The notes beneath the pieces are model-generated. The model did no database searches. It worked only from the letters and a program-made list of their open reading frames with translations, and was not told the origin of the DNA. A DNA stretch of 64,000 nt from Acidobacteriaceae bacterium KBS 83 (lineage in GTDB: Bacteria; Acidobacteriota; Terriglobia; Terriglobales; Acidobacteriaceae). Positions 25,747 to 33,752 of this stretch are shown piece by piece (the first letter of the stretch is position 1; each line of letters opens with the position of its first letter). The position numbers were made by a program, and so were the translations under genes. Location of the stretch: contig KB906733.1 in assembly GCA_000381585.1 (NCBI GenBank), positions 511,378-575,377 of the forward strand, in the 5' to 3' direction.

Positions 25747-26298
25747 TCAGGAGATGGAATTGCGCACTCGCTCGGGCATGCTGTCCGAGGCGAGGTCGTG
25801 ACCGCAGTGAACACAAAAGAGGTCCGTGGGCCGCGCGCTGCGGTAGCAATTGCCGCAGGCAGCGGAGACCTGGCAGGCGCACTGGGGGCAGAAGTGGTAA
25901 TCGCTCTGGATGCGTGTGCCACAGGCAGGACAGCCGGAGATGATGGGCTGGCGGAGGAGGAAATACAGGACGGCACCCACACCGGCCGGCATCACGAAGC
26001 AGATCAGCATCCAGATCTGCGCACTCATGTGGCGCCGGGGTGCGTCGTTGCTGACGTAACCGATCATCAGCATGTACAGAGCGGCGAGCGCACTCCAGGT
26101 AATGGCGAAGTAGACGCGCATACCGATGGGCGGGCCGGGATGATGACGGTGCGCGGGAAGGACGACCCAGTAGAGGTACTGGACAGCAACAAGGGCGGCC
26201 ACGGCCAGCATGACGGACCAGCGCGGGATGAGCTTGAGGTCCGAGCTGAACCGCTGTGGCTGGTTAGGGGGCGCCTGGTTTCTGTCGGCTCGATTCAT
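25747..26298 (-). CDS. Membrane protein with C-terminal zinc ribbons
   Basis: 183 aa. Three hydrophobic segments (VMLAVAALVAVQYLYWVVL, ITWSALAALYMLMIGYV, IWMLICFVMPAGVGAVLYFL). The third resembles the PLDc_N/cardiolipin-synthase leader (MPAGVGAVLYFLLRQP). Then a double zinc ribbon: CPACG, FCPQCA, CGNC and FCVHCG. It probably resides in the inner membrane with the ribbons in the cytoplasm. It may be part of the sigma-factor operon upstream (86 bp gap). Role unknown. Confidence 0.65.
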   Translation of the reverse strand: MNRADRNQAPPNQPQRFSSDLKLIPRWSVMLAVAALVAVQYLYWVVLPAHRHHPGPPIGMRVYFAITWSALAALYMLMIGYVSNDAPRRHMSAQIWMLICFVMPAGVGAVLYFLLRQPIISGCPACGTRIQSDYHFCPQCACQVSAACGNCYRSARPTDLFCVHCGHDLASDSMPERVRNSIS

Positions 26299-26383
26299 AC
26301 AGGACTCTAGGTTTCAGACGATATGACGTCCGTTGAAAGTTTCCCTCAAACGTTTGAATTTGGCTCGGAAAAAATTAGTGGTT

Positions 26384-26758
26384 CTAGCGAAAACCGTCCT
26401 GGCTGGAGCGGCTGCGCCAGAGGATGACCAGTGCTGCCACGATAGACATCATCAGGAAAGTCGAGACCAAGGCGACCTGGGTAGGCAGGTCGGTGAAGTG
26501 TTCGCCACCGATCAGATCGTCCACGCTGTCCCACAGCACGGGGGCAAGGAGGACGAAGAGGGCACCGAAGGCAAAAAGGGAGATGCCGAAGGTGCGGCGT
26601 CCTCGCTCGCCGTCTTCGCGACGGGTCTCGTTGGCGACGCGGATAGCGCGACGGGTCCGTGCAACGACGGGCAATTGCGCGCTGACGTCGTGACCGGTCA
26701 CCGCCCGCAGCAGGGCCTCACGGGTCTGGTCGCTCTCTGTGCGGTTAGGCTCCTGCAT
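26384..26758 (-). CDS. Small two-TM membrane protein coupled to ECF sigma factor, possible anti-sigma
   Basis: 124 aa: a charged, Arg-rich soluble N-terminus of about 55 residues followed by two hydrophobic segments (TFGISLFAFGALFVLLAPVL and VALVSTFLMMSIVAALVILW). Its ATG overlaps the stop of the upstream sigma gene (TGATG), which is strong translational coupling and the usual position of an anti-sigma factor. It lacks the HxxxCxxC zinc motif, so it would be a non-ZAS type. Function is inferred from position only. Confidence 0.5.
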   Translation of the reverse strand: MQEPNRTESDQTREALLRAVTGHDVSAQLPVVARTRRAIRVANETRREDGERGRRTFGISLFAFGALFVLLAPVLWDSVDDLIGGEHFTDLPTQVALVSTFLMMSIVAALVILWRSRSSQDGFR

Positions 26759-27378
26759 CAGCGGGCCTCCGCGTTGGCAGGGTTCGTTTGCAGGATGCGC
26801 GGCTTCAGAGCGGCGAGCCCGCGGTAGAGGCGGGACTTGACGGTGGAGAGGTGGGCGCGCGTGATCTTCGCGATTTCATCGAGCGAGAGGTCCTCATGGA
26901 ATCGCAGCACCAGCACTTCGCGGCTGAGCGGGTCAAGGGTCATCAGCGCCTCGGCGACGCGTTCCGCGTTTTCACGCATGAGGCAGGTATCCAGGGGCGT
27001 GGGGTCGCCTGCCGCGGGTTCGAACGGACGTTCGTCGTCACCGGTATCGCACAACTCTTCGAGACTCGCCATGGTGCGTTTGCGGCGCACATCGATAACC
27101 AGGTTGCGGGCAATGGTGAAGAGCCAGGTATCAAAGCGCGCCGCGCCGTGGTACTGACTGCCGCGTTCGAGCACCCGCATCCAAGTCTCCTGAAAGAGAT
27201 CTTCGGAGAGCTCGCGGCTGCCGGTGAGATAGAGCAAATAGCGGAACAGGCGGTGCTGGTAGGTGAGGATGAGCGTGTCGAGCAGCTCTACGTCACGCTG
27301 CTTCAGGCCGCGCGCGATGGCGAGGTTTTCCTCGCGTTGCGCAGAGGTAGTGAGCGGGAGTGCGATTCCTTGAGCCAA
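26758..27378 (-). CDS. ECF-family RNA polymerase sigma factor
   Basis: 206 aa. Sigma2 region: YQHRLFRYLLYLTG, then SEDLFQETWMRVLE and FDTWLFTIARNLVIDVRRKR (regions 2.1-2.4). Sigma4 region: LDPLSREVLVLRFHEDLSLD, then EIAKITRAHLSTVKSRLYRG with the helix-turn-helix. The linker is short and there is no C-terminal extension. It directs RNA polymerase to stress-response promoters, and its activity is probably controlled by the coupled membrane protein. The upstream 425 bp hold no gene and would contain its autoregulated promoter. Confidence 0.9.
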   Translation of the reverse strand: MAQGIALPLTTSAQREENLAIARGLKQRDVELLDTLILTYQHRLFRYLLYLTGSRELSEDLFQETWMRVLERGSQYHGAARFDTWLFTIARNLVIDVRRKRTMASLEELCDTGDDERPFEPAAGDPTPLDTCLMRENAERVAEALMTLDPLSREVLVLRFHEDLSLDEIAKITRAHLSTVKSRLYRGLAALKPRILQTNPANAEAR

Positions 27379-27803
27379 ACCGGAACCCTCGTCTTCTTTG
27401 ACGAGTAAGAGCGGCGGCGGGACGCGATCTTTTATCGCTTTGGACAGAAAAGGTCTCCGTGTCGAGCGGGCCCGGCCGCGTTTAGGGCGGAATTCTATCT
27501 ATGATAGCGCTCCGTCCGGGAGGGCCGCAGGTGATTCTTCGGGAGCCCCTTTGGAGGGGTCGCGGTTCCCGCAAACCGGGTGGAATCTCCCGCTAAAGTC
27601 GTCTATGTGATGCTCGAGACGGGGCCGCGTTAAGCGCAACTAAATAAATAGGTTATAGGTTACTGTTGGTGGCGAGCTAATTGCCATGAAATCGCTGGCA
27701 CGTCTTTTGGGGCGCGGGCGCTTTGCGCAGTGCCGAATCGGGACCGAATGAGCGAAGAGCGCGGCGGATTATTCTGCACAGTTGTTGCCCATAAGGTGCG
27801 GAC
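27379..27803. other. Divergent promoter region
   Basis: Region between the sigma-factor gene and the CPBP gene, which point away from each other. It has an AT-rich patch (AACTAAATAAATAGGTTATAGG, 27638-27659) that could hold promoter elements. Short frames inside show no protein character. Confidence 0.4.
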
Positions 27804-28589
27804 ATGACGTTTCCACCAACCGAGAAGCCGGTACCGATAAGTGGCAAAGACCAAGCTGCGGCAGACCGCAGGCGGCGGGCATTGGTGGAGGTCTCGGTTG
27901 GCTATGGCCTGATTCTGGTTGCGATATGGACGCCAATGCCGTGGCAGAGAATGGTGGATTGGACTGCGCTGGTGTGGGTAGTGTTCGCAACCGCGCGATC
28001 ATTCGACGGCTGGAAGACTATGGGCCTCGGCCTCTCGGGTTCATTGCGTTCCCTATGGATGGTCGGAGTAGCGCTGCTGCTGGCAGCCACCGCGGTCGTG
28101 CTGGCCGGGATGTTTCACAGGTTGCCGTTGACGGGTTTCCTGCCGATGCTCGTCCGGCGCTATTGGGTCTATGCGCTGTGGGCGTTTCTGCAGCAATTTC
28201 TTCTACTGGATTTCATCCTGTTGCGGTTGTTGCGGCTGCTGCCTGGAAAGCGGCAGGCGGTGATGACGGCGGCGGGGCTGTTCGCGGTTGCGCATCTGCC
28301 CAACCCGGTCCTGACGCCACTGACATTGCTCTGGGGATGGATTGCCTGTGTGTTCTTCCTTCGATATCGCAATCTCTACACGCTGGCCGCGGTGCACATC
28401 ATCTTCGGTATCTCGATCGCGATCACGATCCCTGGTCCGGTCCACCACAACATGCGGGTCGGGCTGGGCTATCTGACCTATCGTCGACCGTCCCACGCGT
28501 TCGGCCATCATCATCAGCGCAGCCAGAAGGACCATACGGTGTCGATAGAGGCATGGGTGATTGAAGATGCGGCAACCCTGCGATCCTGA
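27804..28589 (+). CDS. CPBP-family membrane protein with altered active site (pseudo-protease)
   Basis: 261 aa, several membrane segments. CPBP (Rce1/Abi) glutamic proteases have EExxxR, FxxxH and HxxxN/B. Here the fold is recognisable: FLQQFLLLDFILLRLLR, FAVAHLPNP and AAVHIIFGISIA. The two glutamates are both glutamine (CAG CAA) and the EExxxR arginine is not placed as usual, so proteolysis is unlikely. The last ~30 residues (RRPSHAFGHHHQRSQ onward) run 76 bp into the antisense of the convergent CPBP gene and look like read-through sequence. The sensible end of the family fold is near GLGYLTYR. Similar QQ variants may bind other proteins or carotenoid-type substrates; unknown. Confidence 0.65.
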   Translation: MTFPPTEKPVPISGKDQAAADRRRRALVEVSVGYGLILVAIWTPMPWQRMVDWTALVWVVFATARSFDGWKTMGLGLSGSLRSLWMVGVALLLAATAVVLAGMFHRLPLTGFLPMLVRRYWVYALWAFLQQFLLLDFILLRLLRLLPGKRQAVMTAAGLFAVAHLPNPVLTPLTLLWGWIACVFFLRYRNLYTLAAVHIIFGISIAITIPGPVHHNMRVGLGYLTYRRPSHAFGHHHQRSQKDHTVSIEAWVIEDAATLRS

Positions 28590-29401
28590 CGCCAGGCCCG
28601 ACCGTAAAAGATCCCTGCGATGGCCGCCAGCAACACATAGCGCCAGTTGAAGTGCAGTGCGCGCTTGTTCCAGTGCGAGAGACCGAAGAGAACGGCGGTG
28701 ACAAGGAGCGCGGGCAGCCGGCCGACGCGCCGTTCGAGGAGGTTCTGGAGCCATCCGCGGAAGAAGAGCTCTTCCGGAACTGCGATGAAGAAGAAGGTGA
28801 AGAGAAATGCTCCGGCAAGTCGTAGCAACGACGGCAAGGATCCGTGGCGATGCAGGAAACCGATGCCCAAGCCGAGGACGATCGCGATGGGTGCATAGAG
28901 TGTGAACTCGCGCAGGCCGATGACGATGTCGCGGGGGCGAAGCCGGAGGTTGAATCCTGCGCCATCCAATTGACGGACTGCGAGGAATGCGTAAATGCCT
29001 GCATCGAGCAGAAGCATTTTGTTGAAGACGACAAGCTGTGCCGGCCACGCATGCTCAAACCAGCGGAGATCGACGGCAAGGCCCAGTGTGGCGAGCACCA
29101 GAAAGTCGCGCCAGTTGCCATGTTGATCCGGATCGATTCGCGCGGCTTGCCACATGAGGATGGCGATTGCGACGGGCAGGAACGCGTAGAGCGCCAGCCG
29201 ACTCCAGTGAAATGTTCCGGACTGGGATGCGATGAGCAGGTAAGGGATGCAGAGAACTGCGGGCGCAAAGAGGCGCACACCCGTTGGAAGAGTCCTGGTT
29301 ACGCTTGCTAGTTTTCCCGGGAGGAATGCTTCCGCGAGAAACGGTATCAGAGTGACAAGGGCCGCGAAGGCGACTGCCGGGCTGGGCATAATCGCGTTCA
29401 A
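28514..29401 (-). CDS. CPBP-family intramembrane glutamic protease
   Basis: 295 aa with about seven membrane segments. The three motifs are intact: PEELFFRGWLQ (EExxxR), FGLSHWN (FxxxH) and THASIDTVW (HxxxD/N). Members cleave transmembrane or prenylated substrates, or act in bacteriocin immunity. The gene is convergent with and overlaps a degenerate CPBP paralogue, which suggests a local gene pair with divided roles. It begins 28 bp upstream of the RidA stop on the same strand. Confidence 0.85.
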   Translation of the reverse strand: MNAIMPSPAVAFAALVTLIPFLAEAFLPGKLASVTRTLPTGVRLFAPAVLCIPYLLIASQSGTFHWSRLALYAFLPVAIAILMWQAARIDPDQHGNWRDFLVLATLGLAVDLRWFEHAWPAQLVVFNKMLLLDAGIYAFLAVRQLDGAGFNLRLRPRDIVIGLREFTLYAPIAIVLGLGIGFLHRHGSLPSLLRLAGAFLFTFFFIAVPEELFFRGWLQNLLERRVGRLPALLVTAVLFGLSHWNKRALHFNWRYVLLAAIAGIFYGRAWRQDRRVAASSITHASIDTVWSFWLR

Positions 29402-29429
29402 TACCTCCGAAGTTCAATCCAGGCCGTTT

Positions 29430-29915
29430 TTAACGGACTTCGAAGAGGACATCGAGTTCTATCGGCACGCCAAGGGGAAGGCTGGCGACGCCGATAATCA
29501 CCCGAACCGATGTTTTCTCGATTCCAAAGATATCTCGATAGAGGTCCGAGACGGCATCCGCGATCCGGGGCTGATCGACGAGGTTCCCGAAGGTCGCTAT
29601 GAAGATTCCAAGGCGAACGACGCGCGTGATTCTATCGAGTGAGCCCAGATGCTGTTTCGCCGCGGCCAGGGCGCCCAGCGCCGCAACGCGGGTGGCATCC
29701 CGGCCAGCTTCGAGATCGAGCTCTTTGCCAACCCGGCCGACGTACTTCGGCTTGTGATCGACAACCGGGAGCATGCCGCTCAAGAAGAGCAGGTCGCCGG
29801 TCTGTACTGCCTCGACGTACGTGCCAAACGGGGCGGGAGCGGTGGGGAGCTGAATGCCGAGTTCCTCGAGCCGGCGCTCTGCACTTATCGGCTGTGAACC
29901 CTCCGCGCTTACCAT
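29430..29915 (-). CDS. RidA-family (YjgF/UK114) protein
   Basis: 161 aa, somewhat longer than the ~130-aa norm because of an N-terminal extension. Family landmarks: PFGTYVEAVQTGDLLFLSGM near the N-terminus, then ALGALAAAKQHLGSLDRITR and VASLPLGVPIELDVLFEVR at the end, where the usual VxxLPxGxxVEIEAIA strand lies. Canonical RidA has a catalytic Arg in RVxVxVxxLP; here the order is SVRVIIGVASLP, so Arg is present. It probably hydrolyses reactive 2-aminoacrylate-type imines. Its 5' end overlaps the SDR gene by 7 bp. Confidence 0.8.
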   Translation of the reverse strand: MVSAEGSQPISAERRLEELGIQLPTAPAPFGTYVEAVQTGDLLFLSGMLPVVDHKPKYVGRVGKELDLEAGRDATRVAALGALAAAKQHLGSLDRITRVVRLGIFIATFGNLVDQPRIADAVSDLYRDIFGIEKTSVRVIIGVASLPLGVPIELDVLFEVR

Positions 29916-30631
29916 CGACCAACGTGCGCACCGCCGTCCACGTGCAGCACCTCCCCGGTTACATGACGAGCTTCGGTTAGATAGATGACGGCATCCGCGA
30001 TGTCCTTCGCATCAGAGACTGTTCCCATAGGCGAGAGAGTCTTCATAAAATCCCCGGGCGTGTCTTTGTGGAGAGGGGTCTCGACGGTGCCGGGTGCGAC
30101 GGCATTGAAGCGGATGTTTTGCTTCGCGTATTCGCTCGCGAGGCTCGCGGTGATTGCGTTGAGGCCGCCCTTGGTGATCATCGGAATCGATGCCGGCAGG
30201 CCGGCGATGGGGTTGTCGGCGAGCGACGCAGTGATGGTGGTGACGCTGCCGCCGTTGCCCTGCGACAGCATCTGCTTGACCGCGAGCTGCGTGATGAAGA
30301 TGAAGCCTGCCACATTCGTGGCAATGAGACGGTGAAAATCGTCGGCGGTGTAGTCGGTGAATGGTTTGGCTGAGAAGATGCCCGCATTATTGACGAGATG
30401 GTGGATGGAGCCGAACTTGTCGACAGCGGTCTTTGCAACTTTCTCCGCGGTGGTCGCCTGACCTATGTCTCCGTCGACGAGGGCAAGGTTGGATGACGCG
30501 GTAAAGCCGGCTTTCGAAACGCTGCGCGATGTTGCAACGACGTTATAGCCACGATCCAGAAAGGCCTGGACGATGGCAGCTCCGATGCCTTGCGAGGCGC
30601 CGGTTACGATGACTGTCTTGCCGCTTGCCAT
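29909..30631 (-). CDS. SDR-family oxidoreductase lacking the catalytic tyrosine
   Basis: 240 aa, classical short-chain dehydrogenase size. The cofactor motif TGASQGIGAA is near the N-terminus and NNAG at ~90. The catalytic Ser region is TITASLADNPIAGLPASI, but the expected YxxxK is PMITKGGLNA: the Lys is present while the Tyr position is Pro. The family knows a subgroup with this TKGGLNA form. NADP(H) versus NAD(H) preference is open. It is coupled to the RidA gene downstream. Role unknown; possibly a redox or detoxification step. Confidence 0.8.
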   Translation of the reverse strand: MASGKTVIVTGASQGIGAAIVQAFLDRGYNVVATSRSVSKAGFTASSNLALVDGDIGQATTAEKVAKTAVDKFGSIHHLVNNAGIFSAKPFTDYTADDFHRLIATNVAGFIFITQLAVKQMLSQGNGGSVTTITASLADNPIAGLPASIPMITKGGLNAITASLASEYAKQNIRFNAVAPGTVETPLHKDTPGDFMKTLSPMGTVSDAKDIADAVIYLTEARHVTGEVLHVDGGAHVGRW

Positions 30632-31012
30632 TCGATCTCCTGCTGTTTTGCAGAACCTCTGAGAACCCTTGTCCCATGTGCGTTCGATTCGAGAGCCGCT
30701 ATACGTCCGAGGCTTCCATTACATCTGTCCGGACCATTGAATGATTATCGGGACTGTTAAAAGGTCGCTCTCTTTTCGCGCGAGAAAGTGCGAGGGGCGC
30801 CGACTGTTTGGCCGAGACGTTATGTCCGCGCATGGCCCGTCTGCCAATCAGGATGAGGTTGAAACCAGGATGGTCCATCAACCGGATCCAAGACGATTTC
30901 GTAGGACATTGCCCCGGCTTCCAGTTTCGCATTCCGATAATACGCCGCATGCACACGCATTCTCTGTCCGGTGCAGTGCCTGCGGGGAGGGCGGACGGTA
31001 GACTCAAAGTTG
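30632..31012. other. Divergent intergenic region
   Basis: About 380 bp between the SDR gene and rlmB, which are divergent. Frames found inside (for example 30741-31001) give Arg/Ser-rich peptides with no motif. Promoters of both genes probably lie here. Confidence 0.4.
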
Positions 31013-31810
31013 ATGGAGATACTTTACGGTCTGCACCCGGTAGAGGAGGCGCTGCGCTCCGGCAGCCGGCGTTTTGACCATGTCGTGGTCGCGCGGGAGC
31101 GGCAGGACCGGCGGCTGGAGAAGATTGTGGAAGCGTGCCACGAGCGTGGCGTGAGGGTACGGACGGAGAGCCGGGAGCAGTTGACGCTGCTGGCGCGGAA
31201 TCCGGGTCACCAGGGCGTGGTGGCATTTGTCCGCGAGCGCACGATGCTGGAGATGGAGGACCTGCTGGCGCCGAGCGCGACGGATGCGGTGCCGCTGCTA
31301 CTGGCGCTGGACGGCGTGGAAGATCCGCAAAACCTGGGGGCTCTGCTACGGTCGGCCGACGGGGCAGGTGTGACCGGAGTCGTGCTGACGGAGCGGCGTT
31401 CGGCGCCGCTGAGCGCGGTTGCCGTGAAGGCCTCTGCCGGTGCGGCGGAGCATGTGCGGATGGCGCGCGTGGTGAACCTGGTGAGGGCGCTGGAGCAGGT
31501 GAAGGCGGCGAACATCTGGTGCGTGGGCCTGGACGAGCGCGGCACGATGGATTACACGGAGTACGACTTCACCACGCCGTGTCTGCTGGTGCTGGGACGC
31601 GAGGGCGCGGGGCTGCACGACTTGGTGCGGCGCACCTGCGATCACTTGCTGCGGATTCCGATGGCGGGAAAAGTGGCTTCGCTGAATGTGTCGGCGGCGG
31701 GTGCGGTGGTGCTGTACGAGGCTTACCGGCAGCGGCGGGGAGGACAAAGATCCGTGAGTGCTTCGGAAGACTCTGCACTGGCGAAGCCGCGCAAAGGACT
31801 GGGGAGTTGA
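31013..31810 (+). CDS. rlmB: 23S rRNA (guanosine-2'-O)-methyltransferase, TrmH family
   Basis: 265 aa from the ATG at 31013 (MEILYGLHPVEEALRSG), which fits the family start; the frame extends 14 codons up without a good start. The N-terminal substrate domain (FDHVVVARERQDRRLEKI) is followed by the SPOUT catalytic domain: DGVEDPQNLGALLRSAD (motif 1, Asn), LVLGREGAGL (motif 2) and IPMAGKVASLNVSAAGAVVLYE (motif 3). It methylates a conserved guanosine of 23S rRNA (G2251 in E. coli). It overlaps the next gene by one base (TGATG). Confidence 0.85.
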   Translation: MEILYGLHPVEEALRSGSRRFDHVVVARERQDRRLEKIVEACHERGVRVRTESREQLTLLARNPGHQGVVAFVRERTMLEMEDLLAPSATDAVPLLLALDGVEDPQNLGALLRSADGAGVTGVVLTERRSAPLSAVAVKASAGAAEHVRMARVVNLVRALEQVKAANIWCVGLDERGTMDYTEYDFTTPCLLVLGREGAGLHDLVRRTCDHLLRIPMAGKVASLNVSAAGAVVLYEAYRQRRGGQRSVSASEDSALAKPRKGLGS

Positions 31811-33642
31811 TGCAGGGTTTCGTTGCGGCGATGTTTTTGCTTGCGCTGACGGTGGCGCCGGTGGCTAGCGGGCAGGCGCAGCAGGGTAGCGTCATTGCGA
31901 ATAGCGCGGCACAGACGTCTTCTGAAAACAAAGCGGGGGCGACGACGCCGGAGACGAAGTTTGAGGTGGCAGATGCCACGCGGCGCGCGATTTTGTTCAC
32001 GAAATATGGGCTAGACGTGAGGCTGGAGACGCGGGATGCGACGATGCATGCGCGTGCCATCGTGACGGTGAAGAACGAAAGCGCGGCTCCGCTTGATGCG
32101 ATCCCGTTGCAGATTTCTTCCTCGTTCGCGTGGGAGGCAATCAATGCCGAGGGAAAGGCGCTGCGTTTTGTACATCACATGGTCGCGACCGATGCGGACC
32201 ACACGGGAGCGATGAACGAAGCCCTAGTGACGCTGCCCGCGCCGCTGGCTGTGGGCAGCGAGCAGACGCTGACGGTCTTTTATAGCGGGTCTGCCGCACC
32301 GAATGCAAAGCGGCTGGAGGCGATTGGGACACCGCCGGACGTGGCGATCCATGCGGACTGGGACGGCATCCGCGAAGAGTTCACCGGACTACGCGGCTTC
32401 GGCAATGTGTTGTGGTATCCGGTGTGCGATGTGCCGGTGGCGCTGGGTGATGGCGATCGCTTCTTCAGCGCGATCGGGATGACGAAGCTGCGCGAGAGCG
32501 CGGCAAGTGTATCCATCACGGTCACAGAAGAGTTTGCCGGCGGGGCGCCGACGGTGGCGTATCTGGATGGAGTGACGGTGCCGGTCGAGGTGACGCCGGC
32601 TCCGGAAGGCAGCGATGTGCCAGGCATTGCGACCGCAAAGCTCAAGGAGACGAAACTGGGATTCGCGACGCCGACGCTCTTTCTTGCGCGGCGGGCGCCC
32701 GAGAGCGGCAACAACCTGAAGCTGTATGCGCGGCAGAGCGATGCGGCCGCGACGCAGTCATACATGACGGCGGCTTCGATTCTTAGCTCGCAGATGACGG
32801 ACTGGTTTGGCGCGAAGGTGAAGAGGGAGCTGAACGTGCTCGACCCGGCGGAAGCTGAAGACAGCCCGTTTGAAGACCGTGCGCTGCTGGTGACGAATAT
32901 CGCGAACGTGGATCCCAAGAAGCTGTTGGGGCCAATGAGTCACGTGCTGACGCATGCGTACTTTCCGTCGCCGCGTCCGTGGCTCGGCGAGGGTGTAGCG
33001 CAGTTCATGGCGTCGGTATGGACGGAGCACCAGCAGGGACGCGAGGCAGCCATTACTCAGATGGACAATCAACGCGGCGCGCTGAGTTTGGCGGAGCCGG
33101 CGGACCCCAATCACGATGCTGGACAGCCGCTGGTGCGGGCGCACGATCCGATCTTTTACCGAACGAAGGCGGCATATGTGTTCTGGATGCTGCGGGGAAT
33201 TGTGGGCGACAAGCCGCTGATGGCTGCCCTTGAACAATACGATGCGGCGGCGGACCAGTCGAGCGATTACTTTCAGCACTTGCTGGAGCAGACGAGCGGG
33301 CAGAAGCTGGACTGGTTTTTCAACGACTGGGTGGAGCGCGATCGCGGTCTGCCGGACCTGAACATTCAGGCGGTGACGCCGAGTCAGGGTAGTGGCGAGG
33401 ACAGCTATATTGTCGCTGTAACGGTAGCTAACTCAGGGACGGCGGTTGCGGATGTTCCGGTGACCGTCTCTTCAGCGGATGCGACGGTGACGGCCGAGAT
33501 GCGGATCGAGGCCGGAGGGCGGGCGACGCACCGCTTCCTGGTGCATGGGCGTCCGACGCAGGTGCAGGCGAATGACGGGACGACGCCGGAGACAGAGGCG
33601 AGTGTGCACCGGAAGGACATTGCTTATACGCCGGCGCAGTAG
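31810..33642 (+). CDS. Secreted M1-aminopeptidase-like protein with destroyed zinc site
   Basis: 610 aa from the ATG at 31810; an open frame begins farther upstream inside rlmB but that part is a shadow. A signal peptide (FVAAMFLLALTVAPVASGQA) precedes an N-terminal beta domain (LDVRLETRDATMHARAIVTV) as in M1 enzymes. The gluzincin site HExxH...E is SHVLTHAYF...WLGEGVAQFM: both His and the distal Glu survive, but the catalytic Glu is Val. A helical domain and a C-terminal Ig-like strand follow. Likely a noncatalytic binding protein in the periplasm. It is coupled to rlmB by a 1-bp overlap, though the functions seem unrelated. Confidence 0.7.
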   Translation: MQGFVAAMFLLALTVAPVASGQAQQGSVIANSAAQTSSENKAGATTPETKFEVADATRRAILFTKYGLDVRLETRDATMHARAIVTVKNESAAPLDAIPLQISSSFAWEAINAEGKALRFVHHMVATDADHTGAMNEALVTLPAPLAVGSEQTLTVFYSGSAAPNAKRLEAIGTPPDVAIHADWDGIREEFTGLRGFGNVLWYPVCDVPVALGDGDRFFSAIGMTKLRESAASVSITVTEEFAGGAPTVAYLDGVTVPVEVTPAPEGSDVPGIATAKLKETKLGFATPTLFLARRAPESGNNLKLYARQSDAAATQSYMTAASILSSQMTDWFGAKVKRELNVLDPAEAEDSPFEDRALLVTNIANVDPKKLLGPMSHVLTHAYFPSPRPWLGEGVAQFMASVWTEHQQGREAAITQMDNQRGALSLAEPADPNHDAGQPLVRAHDPIFYRTKAAYVFWMLRGIVGDKPLMAALEQYDAAADQSSDYFQHLLEQTSGQKLDWFFNDWVERDRGLPDLNIQAVTPSQGSGEDSYIVAVTVANSGTAVADVPVTVSSADATVTAEMRIEAGGRATHRFLVHGRPTQVQANDGTTPETEASVHRKDIAYTPAQ

Positions 33643-33752
33643 GATCTGCCATCCAGGCGACGCGCCGATGGCGCGAGTCGTGGGGTTCGCTTCCCTTTGG
33701 TCGCTCACGCAGTCCCGAGCCTCACCCACATCCCCCGGGCTGGCAGGAGTGC

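Noticed and set aside
27782-28564. Second plus-strand frame of 260 codons over the CPBP gene
   Set aside because: Gly/Ala/Arg-rich without hydrophobic segments; the frame from 27804 carries the CPBP helices.
31135-31809. Upstream part of the long frame that continues into the M1-like gene
   Set aside because: It overlaps rlmB in another frame, is Gly/Arg/Ala-rich and lacks motifs; the signal peptide of the M1-like protein begins at 31810.
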